Positions 11,807-23,282 of a stretch of 64,000 bases of DNA are shown in pieces (position 1 is the stretch's first letter; every line of letters starts with the position of its first letter). The notes under the pieces were generated by a model. It was given only the letters and a program-made list of their open reading frames with translations. It made no database searches and was not told where the DNA came from. Made by a program: the position numbers and the translations under genes. The stretch lies in contig JAUIMM010001592.1 of assembly GCA_031769625.1 (NCBI GenBank), forward strand, positions 69,501 through 133,500, read 5' to 3'. Source of the stretch: Taudactylus pleione. Its lineage: Eukaryota; Chordata; Amphibia; Anura; Myobatrachidae.

Positions 11807-12280
11807 CTTAGCTACTTAACCACACCAAAACACTAATCCAAAGTACATAGACCCCTTAATCACTCACAGTGGAAGCTGTACTCTGATGGAGAACCTGCAC
11901 CTAGCATGGTGGTGGCACAAGTCGCGATGGTGTGTCCGATAGCTGCGTCTAAAGACACATCAAGTGGAAGTACAGCATCTAAAGGTGCACAAAGTGGGCA
12001 CACGCTTGCATCAGCATGCTGATACTAGCATTAGCATAAAGCCGCAGACGCAACTACGCCTAAAGGCGCTAAAGCGGTCGCAGCGATGTGTGACTCTGAA
12101 TCTCACTGTGTGTTCTCTTCCTTAAAGTCGTCCATGTCAACAACAACCTATTGTCAATCATGTAATCAGAGTGATAACAGCAGCACAGAATATGTCAGGA
12201 GATAAGCAAGCCAATGGCAGGCAATAACATGTCCACTCAGAGCTAAATGTGACATGGAAGCATCAAGTGTAATACATACA

Positions 12281-12881
12281 GGACCTCATTCAGAGTCGGT
12301 CGAAGCGGCCGCACGGTCGAACGCCACCGATGTTCGCTAAACTGCGCATGCGTAAAGTTCGCAATGCGCGTGCGCAAACTAGCCGCTACGATCAGAAACT
12401 TCTCTCTCCTTGAACACAGCCAGGTCGGTAGTTTGAGTAACAGATTGAGGCGTTTGTGGGTGGTAACAGGAGAAGGTGCTTGAAAACGGGGGAGTGGAGA
12501 TCCGAACGCAGGCGTGCCTAACGGTCAAAATGGCGTTTAATGGGAGTGCATAATTAACAAAGTAGCGTCATGGCACATGTGACATGGGAGGTTTTTACAC
12601 TGACATGATCGTAGAGCTTAAGAGAGGGTATGGTCAACCTTAAGCTCTACGACCAGTTCCGATGGTTCCCGATGGTCTCGATTAATCCTTATATGCCCAG
12701 AGATGACGTGTAATGCGTACGAGAAGGGGGCGTATTTTTTGTCTTCCGGCCGCTTCCTCCCCTTGGTCAGCCAGCTGCCGATCTGATCTTAGGGACGCAA
12801 CATGCGAGTGCATCATTTGCATATCCGGCCCCTTTTCCCGTACGACCGTGCGGCCGCTTTGACCGACTCTGAATGAGGTCC
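12281..12881. mobile_element. 601-bp MITE with 3-bp target duplication
   Basis: The ends GGACCTCATTCAGAGTCGGT and its near-complement ACCGACTCTGAATGAGGTCC lie between ACA triplets (12278-12280 and 12882-12884). GCGGCCGC words flank the ends inside. A 3-bp duplication suggests a PIF/Harbinger-type element. Confidence 0.78.
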
Positions 12882-12885
12882 ACAG

Positions 12886-13244
12886 TGCTTGCCGACTTTG
12901 TATTTCTCCTCCCAGGAAGAAGCCTGGTGAGGAGAAGCAGGTGGGTAGAGTTGGGGGCGGTGTTGACTGAAATCGCATCATTTAACCCCACCCCTCATGG
13001 AAATTTGACGCGTTGATGCATATTTTAATTAGGGTGCAGGGCTAAATGATGCGATTCTCATAGAATCGCGTCGTTAGTTCCCGCCCCCAATGCCCGGACT
13101 CACTGATCGCCGCTAATAGTCTCTCCATTCTGCCTACTTCACTAGAAAGTGGGCAGAGTGCGGGAGAAATGCCTACCCTTCCAGGGGTGCGGGGGGTTAC
13201 CCAAAAATTCGGAAGCCTTCCGCGAATTCCGGGAGGGTAGGCAT
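12886..13244. repeat. Probable MITE with GATGCGATT internal palindrome
   Basis: GCTTGCCGACTTTGTATTTCTCCTCCC at the left is loosely inverted at the right (GGGAGGGTAGGCATGTATGG). The interior has AAATCGCATCATTTA and its complement TAAATGATGCGATTCT. Related ends appear near 5800. Confidence 0.5.
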
Positions 13245-13589
13245 GTATGGTGTAATATGAGAAGGGGGGTGGGAGTAAGCAGGAAGACTTAGATTTGAGA
13301 GATTGGTATTGGAATGAGCAGGGTCCTCCAGCAGCACAGCACTATGCAGCCACATGTTGTTCAGCCTCTGGAAGGATCACTGCGGAACCCTCTTTGGTGA
13401 TGTCACATTCCCTTATTTGTATTTCTATAAAAGTGCATAAAAGATGACAGCGTTTGCGGAGGAATAGAAGCCTCTTTATTAGTACAAAAATAAGTTCTAA
13501 CCTTTGGCGCTGCACTCCACAAGCAGCAAATAAAGACCGTAAAATAAGTCACCCACTTATACAAACAAGATACATACAAAAAAGAACGG

Positions 13590-14778
13590 TCTTACAATAT
13601 TCGCGCTATGGGGGGCTCCAGAAATCCTTCAGATGTAGAATTTCTTCCAAATGTTGTTTTTCAATATGTAAAAAACATAAACAAGTATACAATGGTGTGA
13701 TAAGGTTTAGGGCGGAATTCAATTGTTTTCGCGGCCCGCATCTCCCGTCTAAAGTGACAGGAGATCGCGGGCCGCTATGCAATTGCTCCAGATTTTCGTG
13801 CTGATCGCGCCCAAAGTGGTTGGGTTTAGCCACGTAAAGCAGCTAAACCCGACCAAAGTGCTGGGCGCGATCGCGGAAAGTGATGTTTGGGCGCCCAAAC
13901 ATGTCACTTTTTGCACATTTCTGCTCTCATCCCCCTGGGGCTGCGAGCTGAAATGTAGCACTGGCAGCTGATCGTGCCCGACAGGAGCAAGAATTGAATA
14001 GCTCCGTCGGGCACCATGGGGGCAGGAATCAATTGAATTCCGCCCTTAGAGTCCAAAATCTTTTACACCCTTCATGTTAAATTCTACAGAAAGTGGTGAA
14101 ATAGTCCTCATCCATGAATATATCCAAATTCCTCATGGTGATATATATGAACAGCGTCAAACAAAAGAAGGAATGGAATCAGATGGTGGGGATAGTGAAG
14201 ATAAAAGTATATTTTATTAATAAAAACTTAAAGGGACATTGCATACCATATGTGGTTAACACCAGGTATACTGTAGGTAGATGGAGCCTGGACATATCAC
14301 TACAGTGACAATGTCAAGCCAGACAGGCATGCGATTTTTATAATAAAATATACTTTTTATCTTCAATATCCGCTGATTCCATTCCTTCTTTTGTTTGACG
14401 CTGTTCATATATATCACCATGAGGAATTTGGTCGTATAATCTAAGACTTTGGAGGAAGATAAAAAGAAACCTTTATGTGTATGTCATATAGCTAATAAGG
14501 AAGCACACATGTAAGCATTCTTACTGTAAGGTGGACTGTCTGCACACTGGGTGCCTTCTAAGGAAGTTGGATATAATAACGATAAAGATATTCTTGGATG
14601 AGGACTATTTCACCACTTTCTGTAGAATTTAACACGAAGGGTGTAAAAGATTTTGGACTCTAAACCTTATCACACCATTGTATATTTGTTTATGTTTTTT
14701 ACATATTGGAAACAACATTTGGAAGAAATTCTTCATCGGAAGGATTTCTGGAACCATCCATAGCGCGACTATTGTAAG
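13590..14778. repeat. Long inverted repeat interrupted by a Harbinger MITE
   Basis: The left arm (ATTCGCGCTATGGGGGGCTC onward) reappears inverted near 14700-14778. The inner part (AAACAAAAGAAGGAATGGAA at 14160) is inverted near 14380. The arms are separated by about 100 bp around 14240-14330. The left arm is split by the element at 13710, which therefore inserted later. Its arrangement resembles the inverted terminal repeats of Penelope-like elements, but no diagnostic motif was found. Confidence 0.55.
13710..14045. mobile_element. 336-bp PIF/Harbinger-type MITE
   Basis: The ends GGGCGGAATTCAATTG and CAATTGAATTCCGCCC are perfect inverted repeats, flanked by TTA on both sides (13707-13709 and 14046-14048). 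A TTA duplication is diagnostic for PIF/Harbinger. It sits inside the left arm of the larger inverted repeat. Confidence 0.87.
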
Positions 14779-14838
14779 AAGCCTCTTTATGGCTAATGGG
14801 TTGGATGGAGCGATGGGTGTTCACTGCAAGTGCACTTA

Positions 14839-15345
14839 GGGTCTCATTCAGATTTCAGACCCGCTCGCAAGTGCTTGAGCGCTCGCAAGTGGGTCGATGT
14901 TGTGCTCTGCGCACGTGCAGCGGCCTCACTGCACGTGCGCAAACCCCGGAGCGAGAGAGAAATTCTCTTGCTCCGGGGCTCACTACAAAAAGGGTGACTG
15001 TCGATGTTGATCGACAGCTCGCCCCGTTTTGTAGGCGGAGCGGGGGGTGGCTACACAAAGGGAGGCATTCCCGACAGAACGCCTGCCATTTGGGGGCAGC
15101 CCCACTGACATCAGTCGTGATGTCAGTGGTGAGCTTCCGGCTGTAATAGAGCCGAAAGCTCACTGGGGCTTGCGGTAGACGAGACCCTACCACAAGGGTC
15201 TCGTCGCAAGCCCGATGGTCGCGATGGTCTTGACCATCGCGACCATCAATCTGGCCACTCGCTAAAGCTGTGGGTGGACACCCACAGCCAAGCAAGCGGC
15301 CAGGAGGCGGGGCCGGAAAAGAGATGCGCCGCATCTAGGTCCTTA
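14839..15345. mobile_element. MITE with a ladder of internal hairpins
   Basis: The left end GGGTCTCATTCAGATTTC is related to the GGGCCTGATTCAG family. Inside are several short hairpins in series: GACATCAGTCGTGATGTC, GAGACCCTACCACAAGGGTCTC, and GGTCGCGATGGTC paired with GACCATCGCGACC. The same ladder is found in the copy at 51303. The right end (near AGGTCCTTA) is uncertain. Confidence 0.6.
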
Positions 15346-15368
15346 GTTCGGTGGAGCGCAGCACACTT

Positions 15369-15732
15369 TTAAGTGTTTGCGAGTATCTTTGCAATTGCAC
15401 CCATTATTATCACAACAAAAATGTCTAAAGGTACCTTCTCCACCCATCACAGGGCCTCATTTATCAATAAGTGATTTTCTTGTTATCACTCGTTACTAAT
15501 CTTAAATGGTGCTCCAACCAATCAGCTCCTAACTGTCACTTTTCAAACACATGGCGGTTAGGAGCTGATTGGTTGGAGCACCATTTAAGATTAGTAAACG
15601 AGTGATAACAAGAATATCACTTCTTCATAAATGAGGCCCTGTGATGGGTGGAGAAGGTGCCTTTTAGAGAAATTTTTTGTTGTGCTAATAATGGGTGCAA
15701 TTGCAAAGATACTCGCAAACACTTAAAAGTGA
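15369..15732. mobile_element. Extended palindrome around an AATCAGCTCC MITE
   Basis: A palindrome centred near 15551 runs from TTAAGTGTTTGCGAGTATCT to its complement at 15732. Its middle is a copy of the AATCAGCTCC MITE with ends AGGGCCTCATTTATCA and TAAATGAGGCCCT. The symmetric outer parts (CACCCATCACAGGGCC and complement) belong to the same fold-back. Confidence 0.75.
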
Positions 15733-16249
15733 CATTTAATACGCACTGTTCTGATGTCCCCTGTACTCTCTTGATTAATATAAGCTTAAAAAGAGCAGTA
15801 TTTTAAATGAAACAATAGAACGTTTCTTCTAATGGAAGGGGTGGTATTAACGTGCTAGGAATTTGGACTTTGATGCAGTGTTTGCACTTTTGCTCAATGC
15901 ACACCTTCAGAGTTTTTTGCTTTATGCAAACACAGACCCACTAATCATCTATACAAGTGGCTCTAAAGACCATAATGTAGACATAACTTTTGAAGTAGGC
16001 ATCACAGTGCAGAGTCAAAGCAATTTCTAGCCCTCATCCTCAGTGAGCTTTAGTAACGAGGTTCCCTATGCACATATTTTCTCCCCATCTGAGTTTGATG
16101 AGGTTCTAACACAGCAGGTCAGTGGGCGCCTTCCCCAGACAAAGCCCTCGGGTTCCATCGCCTGACACCTGGGTCTGTGTGGCTTTGGGATAAATCTGAA
16201 CATGTACAATTTTGTAAGTATTGTGTTTCTTTTATGCCAGATTTTGGGG

Positions 16250-16350
16250 TAGACTTATTAAAGCATTTATTAAATGAAAAGTACTGGTGTTGCCCATAGC
16301 AACCAGATTCTGTCTATCATTTTCTAGGATGCAATTGAGAAATGATAATT
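16250..16350. mobile_element. Partial MITE (GTTGCTATGGGCAAC family)
   Basis: TTGCCCATAGCAACCAGATTC followed by TGTCTATCATTTTCTAGGAT matches the left half of the copies at 8502 and 48274. The right half is missing or decayed. Confidence 0.55.
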
Positions 16351-16537
16351 ACAATCTGCCCCATTTGTGTTTCCTTTCTGGACTAGTGCATTAATAACAC
16401 GGCTTTGTGTTGTTACTAGGCACTTTAGGAACCACTAAGATATTATTATATACATCTCCCATTTCTTCTATGATTTTGCATTAGCTTAAACCATATATAC
16501 ATTAACAGTAGTCTTCAAATTGTTTACTAGACATTCT

Positions 16538-17129
16538 GGGCCTGATTCAGAGCCGCTCGTAAGCGGCCGCTCGTTCGCTCTGAGCGATGTTCGCACAACT
16601 GCGCATGCGTAGGGGTCGTAATGCGCATGCGCCAACCAGTCATTGCGGTCGGAAATCGTGTGCTCGCAAAACAAGGGTCTGCTAATTTGATTGACAGAAT
16701 GTACCGTTTGTGGGTGGTAACAGGGGAAGGTGCTTGAAAACGGGGGAGTGGAGATCCGAACGCAGGCGTGCCTAACGGTCAAAAGGGCGTTTAATGGGAG
16801 TGCATAATTAGTAAAGGAGCGTCATCGACCACGTCACTTGGTTGTCTTTTAGCCTGAACTGCTCGCAGTGATAGCGGTAAGAAAAACCTACCACAAGCAC
16901 TGCGAGCAGTTCAGATGCCTTTCGATGTACCCGATTAATCTAATAAATATCGGAGATGACGTGTGATGCGGCAAAGGGGCATCTTTACAAAATAGCGAAC
17001 GCATTTTTCGTTCGCTTGCTCAGACATAGAGGTGTCAACAAACCGCAAAGAGCGAGCGCTCAATTTAAATAGACGGCCCCTTTTTTGGAACGACCGTCCG
17101 CAAATAGCGTCCGGGTCTGAATCAGGCCC
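16538..17129. mobile_element. MITE (GGGCCTGATTCAG family), 592 bp
   Basis: The ends GGGCCTGATTCAG and CTGAATCAGGCCC are exact inverted repeats. The inside resembles the elements at 12281 and 19808 (GGTAACAGGGGAAGGTGCTT is shared). The right end lies about 50 bp upstream of V2R-A exon 4. Confidence 0.82.
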
Positions 17130-17181
17130 TATGTTACCTGTATTTTATGTCCTAGCTTCATTTAATCTTTTGTTTTTAAAG

Positions 17182-17409
17182 TTACATCGCTATTTGAGGA
17201 ATCTTACATATACATATAAAGATGGATCATATATTGGCTTTGACAGAAATGGGGATTATGTCAGTTCATATCGTATATTTAATTGGATAATGACACAAAA
17301 TCTGAAAGTAGTGACAAGAGATGTTGGTGACCTAAAACCATCCGCAAAGGAAGACCAGCAGCTTTTCATCAATGAAAGTGCAATAATATGGAAGCACAGG
17401 GACAATCAG
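17182..17409 (+). CDS. V2R-A exon 4: end of ligand domain
   Basis: This 228-nt exon (76 codons, phase 0 at both ends) has exactly the length known for V2R exon 4. It starts LHRYLRNLTY and contains the class C pattern GFDRNGDYVSSYRIFNW, then SAKEDQQLFINESAIIW. Acceptor TTTTTAAAG ends at 17181; donor CAG|GTTAGC is at 17410. NLT and NES are possible glycosylation sites. It links the flytrap core to the cysteine-rich domain of exon 5. By hand alignment it shares 42 of 76 residues with the V2R-B counterpart, far less than exon 6 does. Confidence 0.92.
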
Positions 17410-17830
17410 GTTAGCTGCAGCCACTCTTTACTTTGAAAATTAAAATACTTACTCTGTAAATCCGATAACCAAAGATGGATGAACAGTATCACAAAGGGTT
17501 CTTCCAAGACACCGTAACCAGATTAACTAAACCTGTATAGCCAAAGAAAAATAAGTTTTATCCTTAATTCAAGGGAAATAATACAATAATGTTATCTTTG
17601 TAATAATATAGCCTTTTCTTTAAATAATCTATATCCTTTATTAAAATGAATCAAAATATTGAATAAAGTGATAACAAAAAAATGATTATGGGCATTCAAT
17701 CTTAAATTAAACCAGTTAGCAGATCTCTTGGTTTCACTTATAGAAAGTGCATTTACTGTATGTGTCTATTTATTTAAATCTAAATCTATATCATGAATAG
17801 GGGATATAGACTATATATATAAAGTGCTCC
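17410..17830. other. Intron 4 sequence, no gene seen
   Basis: AT-rich sequence with no recognisable repeat ends or exon. Confidence 0.35.
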
Positions 17831-17892
17831 CAAGTCCTGCACACTCAAATCTAGTCTGTATTTCCGTGGGTGCTTGGTCAAATCAAATAAGT

Positions 17893-18296
17893 AGCCAAAA
17901 ATGTCCAGAACACTAGACAACCAGCACACCAACTTAATGCAAAAAAGTTTTTATTATATAATTTTTTTCATCAATCAATATTCCATATGAAAAACAGCAT
18001 CAGTTCCCGGCCCAACAGCTGTTTTGGCACCCTCAGGCACCTTCTTCCTGGGGCGCCTAAGGGTGCCGAACAGCGGGCTACATACTTCAATGCCACAGCG
18101 GTGGTTTACCTATGATGATGAGCATCATATTATACTTCTGGTTTGCACATATGCACTGTTGCACTTTTTTTGTGAACTGACGCTGTTTTTCATATGGAAT
18201 ATTGATTGATGAAAAAAATGATATAATAAAAACTTTTTTGCAGTAAGTTGGTGTGCTGGTTGTCTAGTGTTCTGAACATTTTTGGCTATATATACT
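17893..18296. repeat. Inverted repeat, decayed terminal-repeat-like palindrome
   Basis: AAAAATGTCCAGAACACTAG through CAATATTCCATATGAAAAAC is matched in inverse near 18185-18296. The loop holds GGTGCCTGAGGGTGCC (minus strand), a possible relic of a hammerhead core of the kind preserved at 18609-18637. A TA microsatellite follows directly. Confidence 0.6.
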
Positions 18297-18402
18297 GTAT
18301 ATATATATATATATATATCTCCAACGGATGGCACTCCCCTCTTGGGTTGTAGACTGGCCAGGGTGCTCAGCATCTGCATACAAACAGCTATACAACTCCC
18401 AT

Positions 18403-18498
18403 ATTGCGGCTCTCATCCGGACTTGGAAATAACACAACTTAACAATGGAGCAATGATTTGTTAAGTTGTGTTACTTCCAAGTCCGGATGAGAGCCGCA

Positions 18499-18500
<2 letters not shown>
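18403..18500. repeat. Nearly perfect 98-bp hairpin
   Basis: ATTGCGGCTCTCATCCGGAC begins an arm of about 43 bp that is repeated in inverse, with one evident mismatch, around a loop of about 12 nt (TGGAGCAATGAT). It is followed by a TA run, and a TA run also lies about 80 bp upstream. Such near-identity of arms implies recent origin or active correction. Confidence 0.85.
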
Positions 18501-18524
<24 letters not shown>

Positions 18525-18529
<5 letters not shown>

Positions 18530-18756
18530 CGAGAATGAGGAGGCACTAGGAGACTTATTTGTAAAAAATCTATTAGTGATTTAATGTTGTCATCATCATC
18601 ATCATCAACGTTTCGAGGATCGTATCCCCGTCATCAGGACATAACATAACTTGTTGACGGGGATACGATCCTCGAAACGTCGATGATGATAACACCATTA
18701 AATCACTAATAGATTTTTTACAAAGAAGTCTCCTAGTGCCTACTCATTCTCGTTCA
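18525..18756. repeat. Palindromic solo terminal repeat of a Penelope-like element
   Basis: GAGAATGAGGAGGCACTAGG at the left and CCTAGTGCCTACTCATTCTC at the right are the outer ends of two inverted arms. The arms meet around 18631-18660, at a hammerhead-like core. TA microsatellites lie on both sides. No coding sequence is left between the arms. Confidence 0.7.
18609..18637 (-). ncRNA. Hammerhead-ribozyme-like core
   Basis: On the minus strand CTGATGA (18637-18631) is followed by a stem GGGGAT/ATCCTC closed by ACG, then GAAACGTT. This fits CUGANGA, stem II, GAAA and a two-pair stem III (AC/GU) before a U cleavage position. Stem I is weak (about four pairs). Penelope-like elements are known to carry such minimal hammerheads. 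Confidence 0.55.
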
Positions 18757-18834
18757 TATATAAGGAATCTTGCATTTCTAGAGGAGGGCACAGGAGCATT
18801 TATACCCCGGAGGGTACCCGAGTGCCAAGTCACA

Positions 18835-18837
<3 letters not shown>

Positions 18838-18884
<47 letters not shown>
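18838..18884. repeat. TA microsatellite
   Basis: About 47 bp of almost pure TA repeat directly precede the Tc1-like element at 18885. A second TA run (19321-19352) follows it. Confidence 0.85.
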
Positions 18885-19317
18885 CAGATGTGTCCACATA
18901 CATCTATCCTCCGTGCGCTACAAGTCACGTTATACTGTACATAACACGTGAGCGTCTTGTGACTCGGTAGCGGCGAGCGTCTTTTCCTGCAACGTTTTAC
19001 CTTCCAGTGCATCTTATTTGCACAGTGATGCAAATAGTGCACATAAGCAGTTTCTGTTGATTAAAATGATGTGCAGCATTCCTATATTCTGTGTGTGACT
19101 GTGGTCATATCTGCATGCAAAATGCAACATGACATTGTCAGAGGCTGTGACATTGTTACACAGTGTTTTGCATTCAGGTAGAGCCGCAGTTGCACACATA
19201 GCATAGGTATGCCGCATATCATTTTAATCAGCAGAAGCTGATTGTGTGTCCTATTCGGCATGGCGCAACTAGAAGAGGTGTTTAACACACAAAGAGGCTA
19301 AATGTATGTGGACACAA

Positions 19318-19320
<3 letters not shown>
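18885..19320. mobile_element. Tc1/mariner-type MITE in a TA run
   Basis: The ends CAGATGTGTCCACATACAT and ATGTATGTGGACACAACTG are inverted repeats flanked by TA. An inner palindrome runs from TTGATTAAAATGATGTGCAG to its complement near 19229. No transposase. The TA target is typical of Tc1/mariner. Confidence 0.75.
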
Positions 19321-19355
<35 letters not shown>

Positions 19356-19367
19356 TACAGACTCCAC

Positions 19368-19452
19368 ACAGTTAAGGCGTAGTGGGTATCGAACCCATGA
19401 CCTCAGTGCTGTGAGGCAGTAATGCTAACCATTACATCATCTGTGCTGCCCC
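19368..19452 (-). mobile_element. tRNA-like SINE fragment
   Basis: Read on the minus strand, TGGTTAGCATTACTGCCTCA followed by GGTCATGGGTTCGATACCCA gives an A-box-like and a clear B-box-like (GGTTCGATACC) RNA polymerase III promoter at tRNA spacing. It lacks a foldable tRNA, so a SINE head is likelier than a tRNA gene. Confidence 0.65.
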
Positions 19453-19462
19453 CATATATAGG

Positions 19463-19795
19463 TCAGATCACTCAGTGTGTACAAGAGATTGTGCGCTCCC
19501 GTGTGTTGTTCGTCTCATCTTCTGATCTGCTATCATGCATCGCAGATCATAAGATCCAGTGGTCGACACCATACTTTTGGATGTGGTGGGGAACCGATAT
19601 ATCGGGCGGTTGTACACCAGATCATGCAGTGAGTACACACTATTGTGCACTCCCATGTGTCGTATCTCAAGATCAGGCGAATTATACCATGGTTATGGAT
19701 GCAGTGGGGTAATGATATCTTGGGTGGTCATACACCAGATCGTGCAGTGTGTACAGAACACCCCATATATCGTGCCATTACATCTGCCGTCCCTG
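19463..19795. repeat. Degenerate tandem units around CAGTGTGTACA
   Basis: GATCACTCAGTGTGTACAAG, GATCATGCAGTGAGTACACA and GATCGTGCAGTGTGTACAGA recur about 120 to 155 bp apart with related intervening sequence. This suggests two to three diverged tandem copies of an unclassified repeat. Confidence 0.45.
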
Positions 19796-19807
19796 GGTAC
19801 ACACATT

Positions 19808-20405
19808 GGGCCTGATTCAGAGCCGGACGCAAGTGGCTGCTCATTCACTCCGAGCGATGTTTGCCCAACTGCGCATGCGTACGGATCGTAATACGCATGC
19901 GCGAACCACTCAGTGTGGCCGAAAATCGTGTGCTCGCAAAATAGCGAATGCCTGCTATTTTGAGTGACAGAATGAGGCATTTGTGGGTGGTAACAGGGGA
20001 AGGTGCTTGAAAACGGGGAGTGGAGATCCGATCGCAGGCATGCTTAAAGGTCAAAACGGGCGTTTTATGGGTGTGCATAATTAAAACTTCAGCGTCATTG
20101 ACAACGTCACGGGCTTTTTTTTTGCCAGAACTGCTCGCAAAATTGTGGTAGCAAAAACCAACCACAGGAATAGCGAGCAACTCATACCCTGTTCGATGTA
20201 CTCGATTAATCTAATAAATAGCGGACATGACGTAGGATGCGAGCGGCCAGGGGGCGTAGTTTCCCAAAAAACGACCACAAGTTTTGTTCGCTCGTTCAGA
20301 CCTAGAGGCGTGAACAGACCGCAAACAGCGAACGGTTGATTTGAATAGCCACCCCTATTTTCTGGACGAGCGAGCGCAAATAGCGTCCGGCTCTGAATCA
20401 GGCCC
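19808..20405. mobile_element. MITE (GGGCCTGATTCAG family), 598 bp
   Basis: The ends GGGCCTGATTCAGAGCCGGACGC and GCGTCCGGCTCTGAATCAGGCCC are long, exact inverted repeats. ATT flanks both sides (19805-19807 and 20406-20408). It is the best preserved copy of its family in the window. Confidence 0.87.
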
Positions 20406-20408
20406 ATT

Positions 20409-21363
20409 GTCAGTATTGGAATGGGTGTTGGATATGTCCCACTTTTGTAGAAAGGATAATTAGCCCTTGCAATTTGTGGTGATGTATTTGCATCATTTGA
20501 GTCAACGGTCACTGAATTGCTTGTGCCAGCATACATTGTATTTATATTAAGCTGACCATTTTTTTAAAAATGCCACATAGTTGTCTTGTGTCTTTATTTT
20601 AGGTAAGTATAAGTTAAGGTAAAGTTTAAGGTTAAGCTTCAGTGCAGGTGCAATGTTTTTTAAAATTCCTATTTTATGTTAAAATATCGGTACTTTCTTC
20701 AGGACCCCTTGGACACCTCACCTAATGACTAATTAGGCAATTGGATGTTTTCAATTAGCTTAATTAGTCCAAATATTACATGTCATTATTGTTTGTTAAA
20801 AACTGACCTCAAATTACCTCAGAATAAAATTTTTCACTTATTTATGCACCCCAAATTTAATTACCCTTATTAAATAAAAAAATAATAGCTTTTTGTAATT
20901 TATTCTTTTTTTAAACTGGCCTAAAATTACCCCAAAATAATTTAATAATAATATTTTTGCAGTTTTCATTTTATTCATTTGTAATTGAACAAAAAAATTG
21001 TTTTGTTTTTTTTTCAGTTTTTTAACTTTCTAATAACATACAAAAATCAGTGATATGCAGCATTTGTAAATCTCAAGATATATTTTTCTTTGGGGCAGTA
21101 ATAAATATTATTACTGTTACCCAATTTTTGTAAAAAAAATTCAGGATATAGTCTGTTCCACAAGTGCTTTTTTTTTTTTAAATCCTGTGGGTATTTGTGG
21201 TAAAAATGACTGCAACCATTTTTTTTCAATTGGATAGCAATACCGATAGGTATCGGGAGCATGCATACCCACGTTAATGAAAAAATGGTCACACTGTGCG
21301 TGGTGTGTTTTTTTTGCAAAAATTGTGCACCAAATTGGATATGCTCCACCGTCTACATTTCAG
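20409..21363. other. Intron 4 sequence, AT-rich
   Basis: Long A and T runs (for example around 20870-21030 and 21170) with no exon or bounded repeat. The last bases provide the exon 5 acceptor. Confidence 0.35.
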
Positions 21364-21487
21364 ATTCCAGAAGCTCGCTGCTCAGACATGTGCTCACCTG
21401 GAAGTAGGAGCATCCCAAGACCTGGAATACACTCCTGCTGTTACGACTGTGTCCCCTGTTCTGAGGGAGAAGTATCCAATACAACAG
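21364..21487 (+). CDS. V2R-A exon 5: cysteine-rich linker
   Basis: This exon is 124 nt, exactly the size of the V2R cysteine-rich exon. It encodes IPEARCSDMC and SCCYDCVPCSEGE, supplying six of the nine conserved cysteines that couple ligand binding to the membrane domain; the other three are at the start of exon 6. Acceptor CTACATTTCAG ends at 21363; donor ACAG|GTACAT is at 21488. It leaves one base (g) that completes a GAC codon with exon 6, as in other V2Rs. No odd residues were noted. Confidence 0.93.
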
Positions 21488-22318
21488 GTACATTTTATTT
21501 TTTTTATAAATATTCCAAAAGCAATGTATAACTGTTACTAATAATTATCTAATGAAATTTTGCACATTGATAATCGAATATAATACAAACAATGATGACT
21601 TAAATGGACAGGTTAGTTGGACCATTACCACATACAAAGAGTAAACAGCACTAACACTAATAAGTATTGAGAATGAGATGGAATGGATTATGAATATTCA
21701 TATTTAATATATCGTGTACAGAAACATATAGAAATTATTAAAATAAAGATTAAGTAAAAATAAAAATTAATATTGACCAGTGAATACAAAAATAGAGCCA
21801 TATATAGATTTCATCTGTATGCATAGACAGTAATATGTTGTAAAATATTACTTAAAAGTAACTTTTCTCAGCAGCTGGGAATTAGCACATAATTGTCCAG
21901 TAAAGTGCAATAGTGCAAAATGGAAGCCTGTTCCTATTATAGCCTCTTAGGGGCAACTGACAGTGGATAAAATGTCACAGTGCTTGTATTAGAAGATACA
22001 CATAATTTTAGCTGTATATATTTAACACCATAAAGTCCAAAACAGGTCCTGTTTTGGACTTTGTGGTGGTAAATATGTACAGCTGAAATTATGTGAATCT
22101 AATAGGATGCTTTGTTAAAACATTTTTTTTGGCTACGAAGTCTATTTCACTATTGTGGGGGTCTATAAATGTTGATGTTTTTTTAAGGAATTTTATAGGT
22201 AGATTTTATTAGTGTATATACCATAGGAAAACACAGAGGGGTTTCCGGTTGCCTGGAAACCCCCCTTCCCCAGCCCACACCATGACCACAATACTATATA
22301 ACACAATACTATATAACA
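21488..22318. other. Intron 5 sequence with one palindrome
   Basis: No gene. A fold-back at about 21993-22105 has ATAATTTTAGCTGTATATAT and CACCATAAAGTCCAAAACAG with inverse copies, meeting at AGGTCCTG. The rest is AT-rich unique-looking sequence. Confidence 0.5.
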
Positions 22319-22520
22319 CAGGTTCTCAAACTCGGTCCTCGGGACTCCAAACAGTGCATGTTTTCCAGGTCTCTTCACAGTATCACATGTGAAATAATTT
22401 GCTCCACCTTAGGATCTTTTAAAATATGTCAGTGAGTAATGAATACACCTGTGCACCTGCTGGGTGACCTGGAAAACGTGACCTGTGTGGGGTCCTGAGG
22501 CCCGAGTTTGAGAACTACTG
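22319..22520. mobile_element. hAT-like MITE, sibling of the 6573 element
   Basis: GGTTCTCAAACTCGGTCCTC at the left and GAGGCCCGAGTTTGAGAACT at the right are inverted, and the inside shares CACCTGTGCACCTGC with the copy at 6573. A further decayed relative follows at about 22540-22690. The target duplication is not clear. Confidence 0.7.
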
Positions 22521-22689
22521 CAATATAATAAAATTTTACTAGTGCTGCATGTTCTTCTCAGTATCACAAATGAAATAATCAGCACCATCTGTCGATCTTT
22601 TAACATTTTTCAACCAGTAGTAACTACACCTGTGCACTAACTAGGAAATATGGGAAACATGCACTGTTAGAGGTGCACTGCTATAGACC

Positions 22690-23282
22690 ATCAATAGGGT
22701 TACTTATTAATACCATATAATAATACACTATCCAATGCATAACGAGACCAATATGTACATATATGTCCAGGGCAGTGCTAGGCTCTTCTGCTGCTCCCCT
22801 AGACTCTCGGACTTGTTCCAATGCTCTGAAATGGAGCCCACATCTTAAATAAATACATTCAGCTCAGGCTGGATGGTCCTATATATGCTGGTATTATGAC
22901 ACACAATACACTTTGTATGACGCACATTAAAGCTGGTTAAGTGCTAATTATGCCCTCTTCATGGAATGGCCACACTCATCCTAAAATCAAGCATTTGGAA
23001 GCCCAACTCTGGAAATCCTGCGTTTGCCACTGTATATACCACATCCCGCTACAGCTAAACACATCAGTGTATCTGCAACTAGCATCTGATATAGCTCAGT
23101 GAGTGCGGCAACACTTAGTAAAGTTATTCAACTTGCAAGATACATTTATTTTAATGTATTTTAATGTAAACCACAGTAGCTGATGGCAGGTAGCCTACTA
23201 TAAACGGTGAGATACAACAGCAGTGTGTAAAAGGAAAACACAAATATTTAGCTTACAATATGCCAACAGAAGTATAGGCAAA
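22690..23282. other. Intron 5 sequence, no gene seen
   Basis: No exon or bounded repeat was recognised. The 5' part and left LTR of the Gypsy element that follows could begin here, but I see no LTR pair. Confidence 0.35.

Noticed and set aside
14855..15334. 159-codon minus-strand frame
   Set aside because: It lies wholly in a hairpin-rich MITE and has no recognisable domain.
19368..19452. A tRNA gene on the minus strand
   Set aside because: Box-A and box-B-like words exist, but no acceptor stem or cloverleaf could be formed; a SINE head is likelier.
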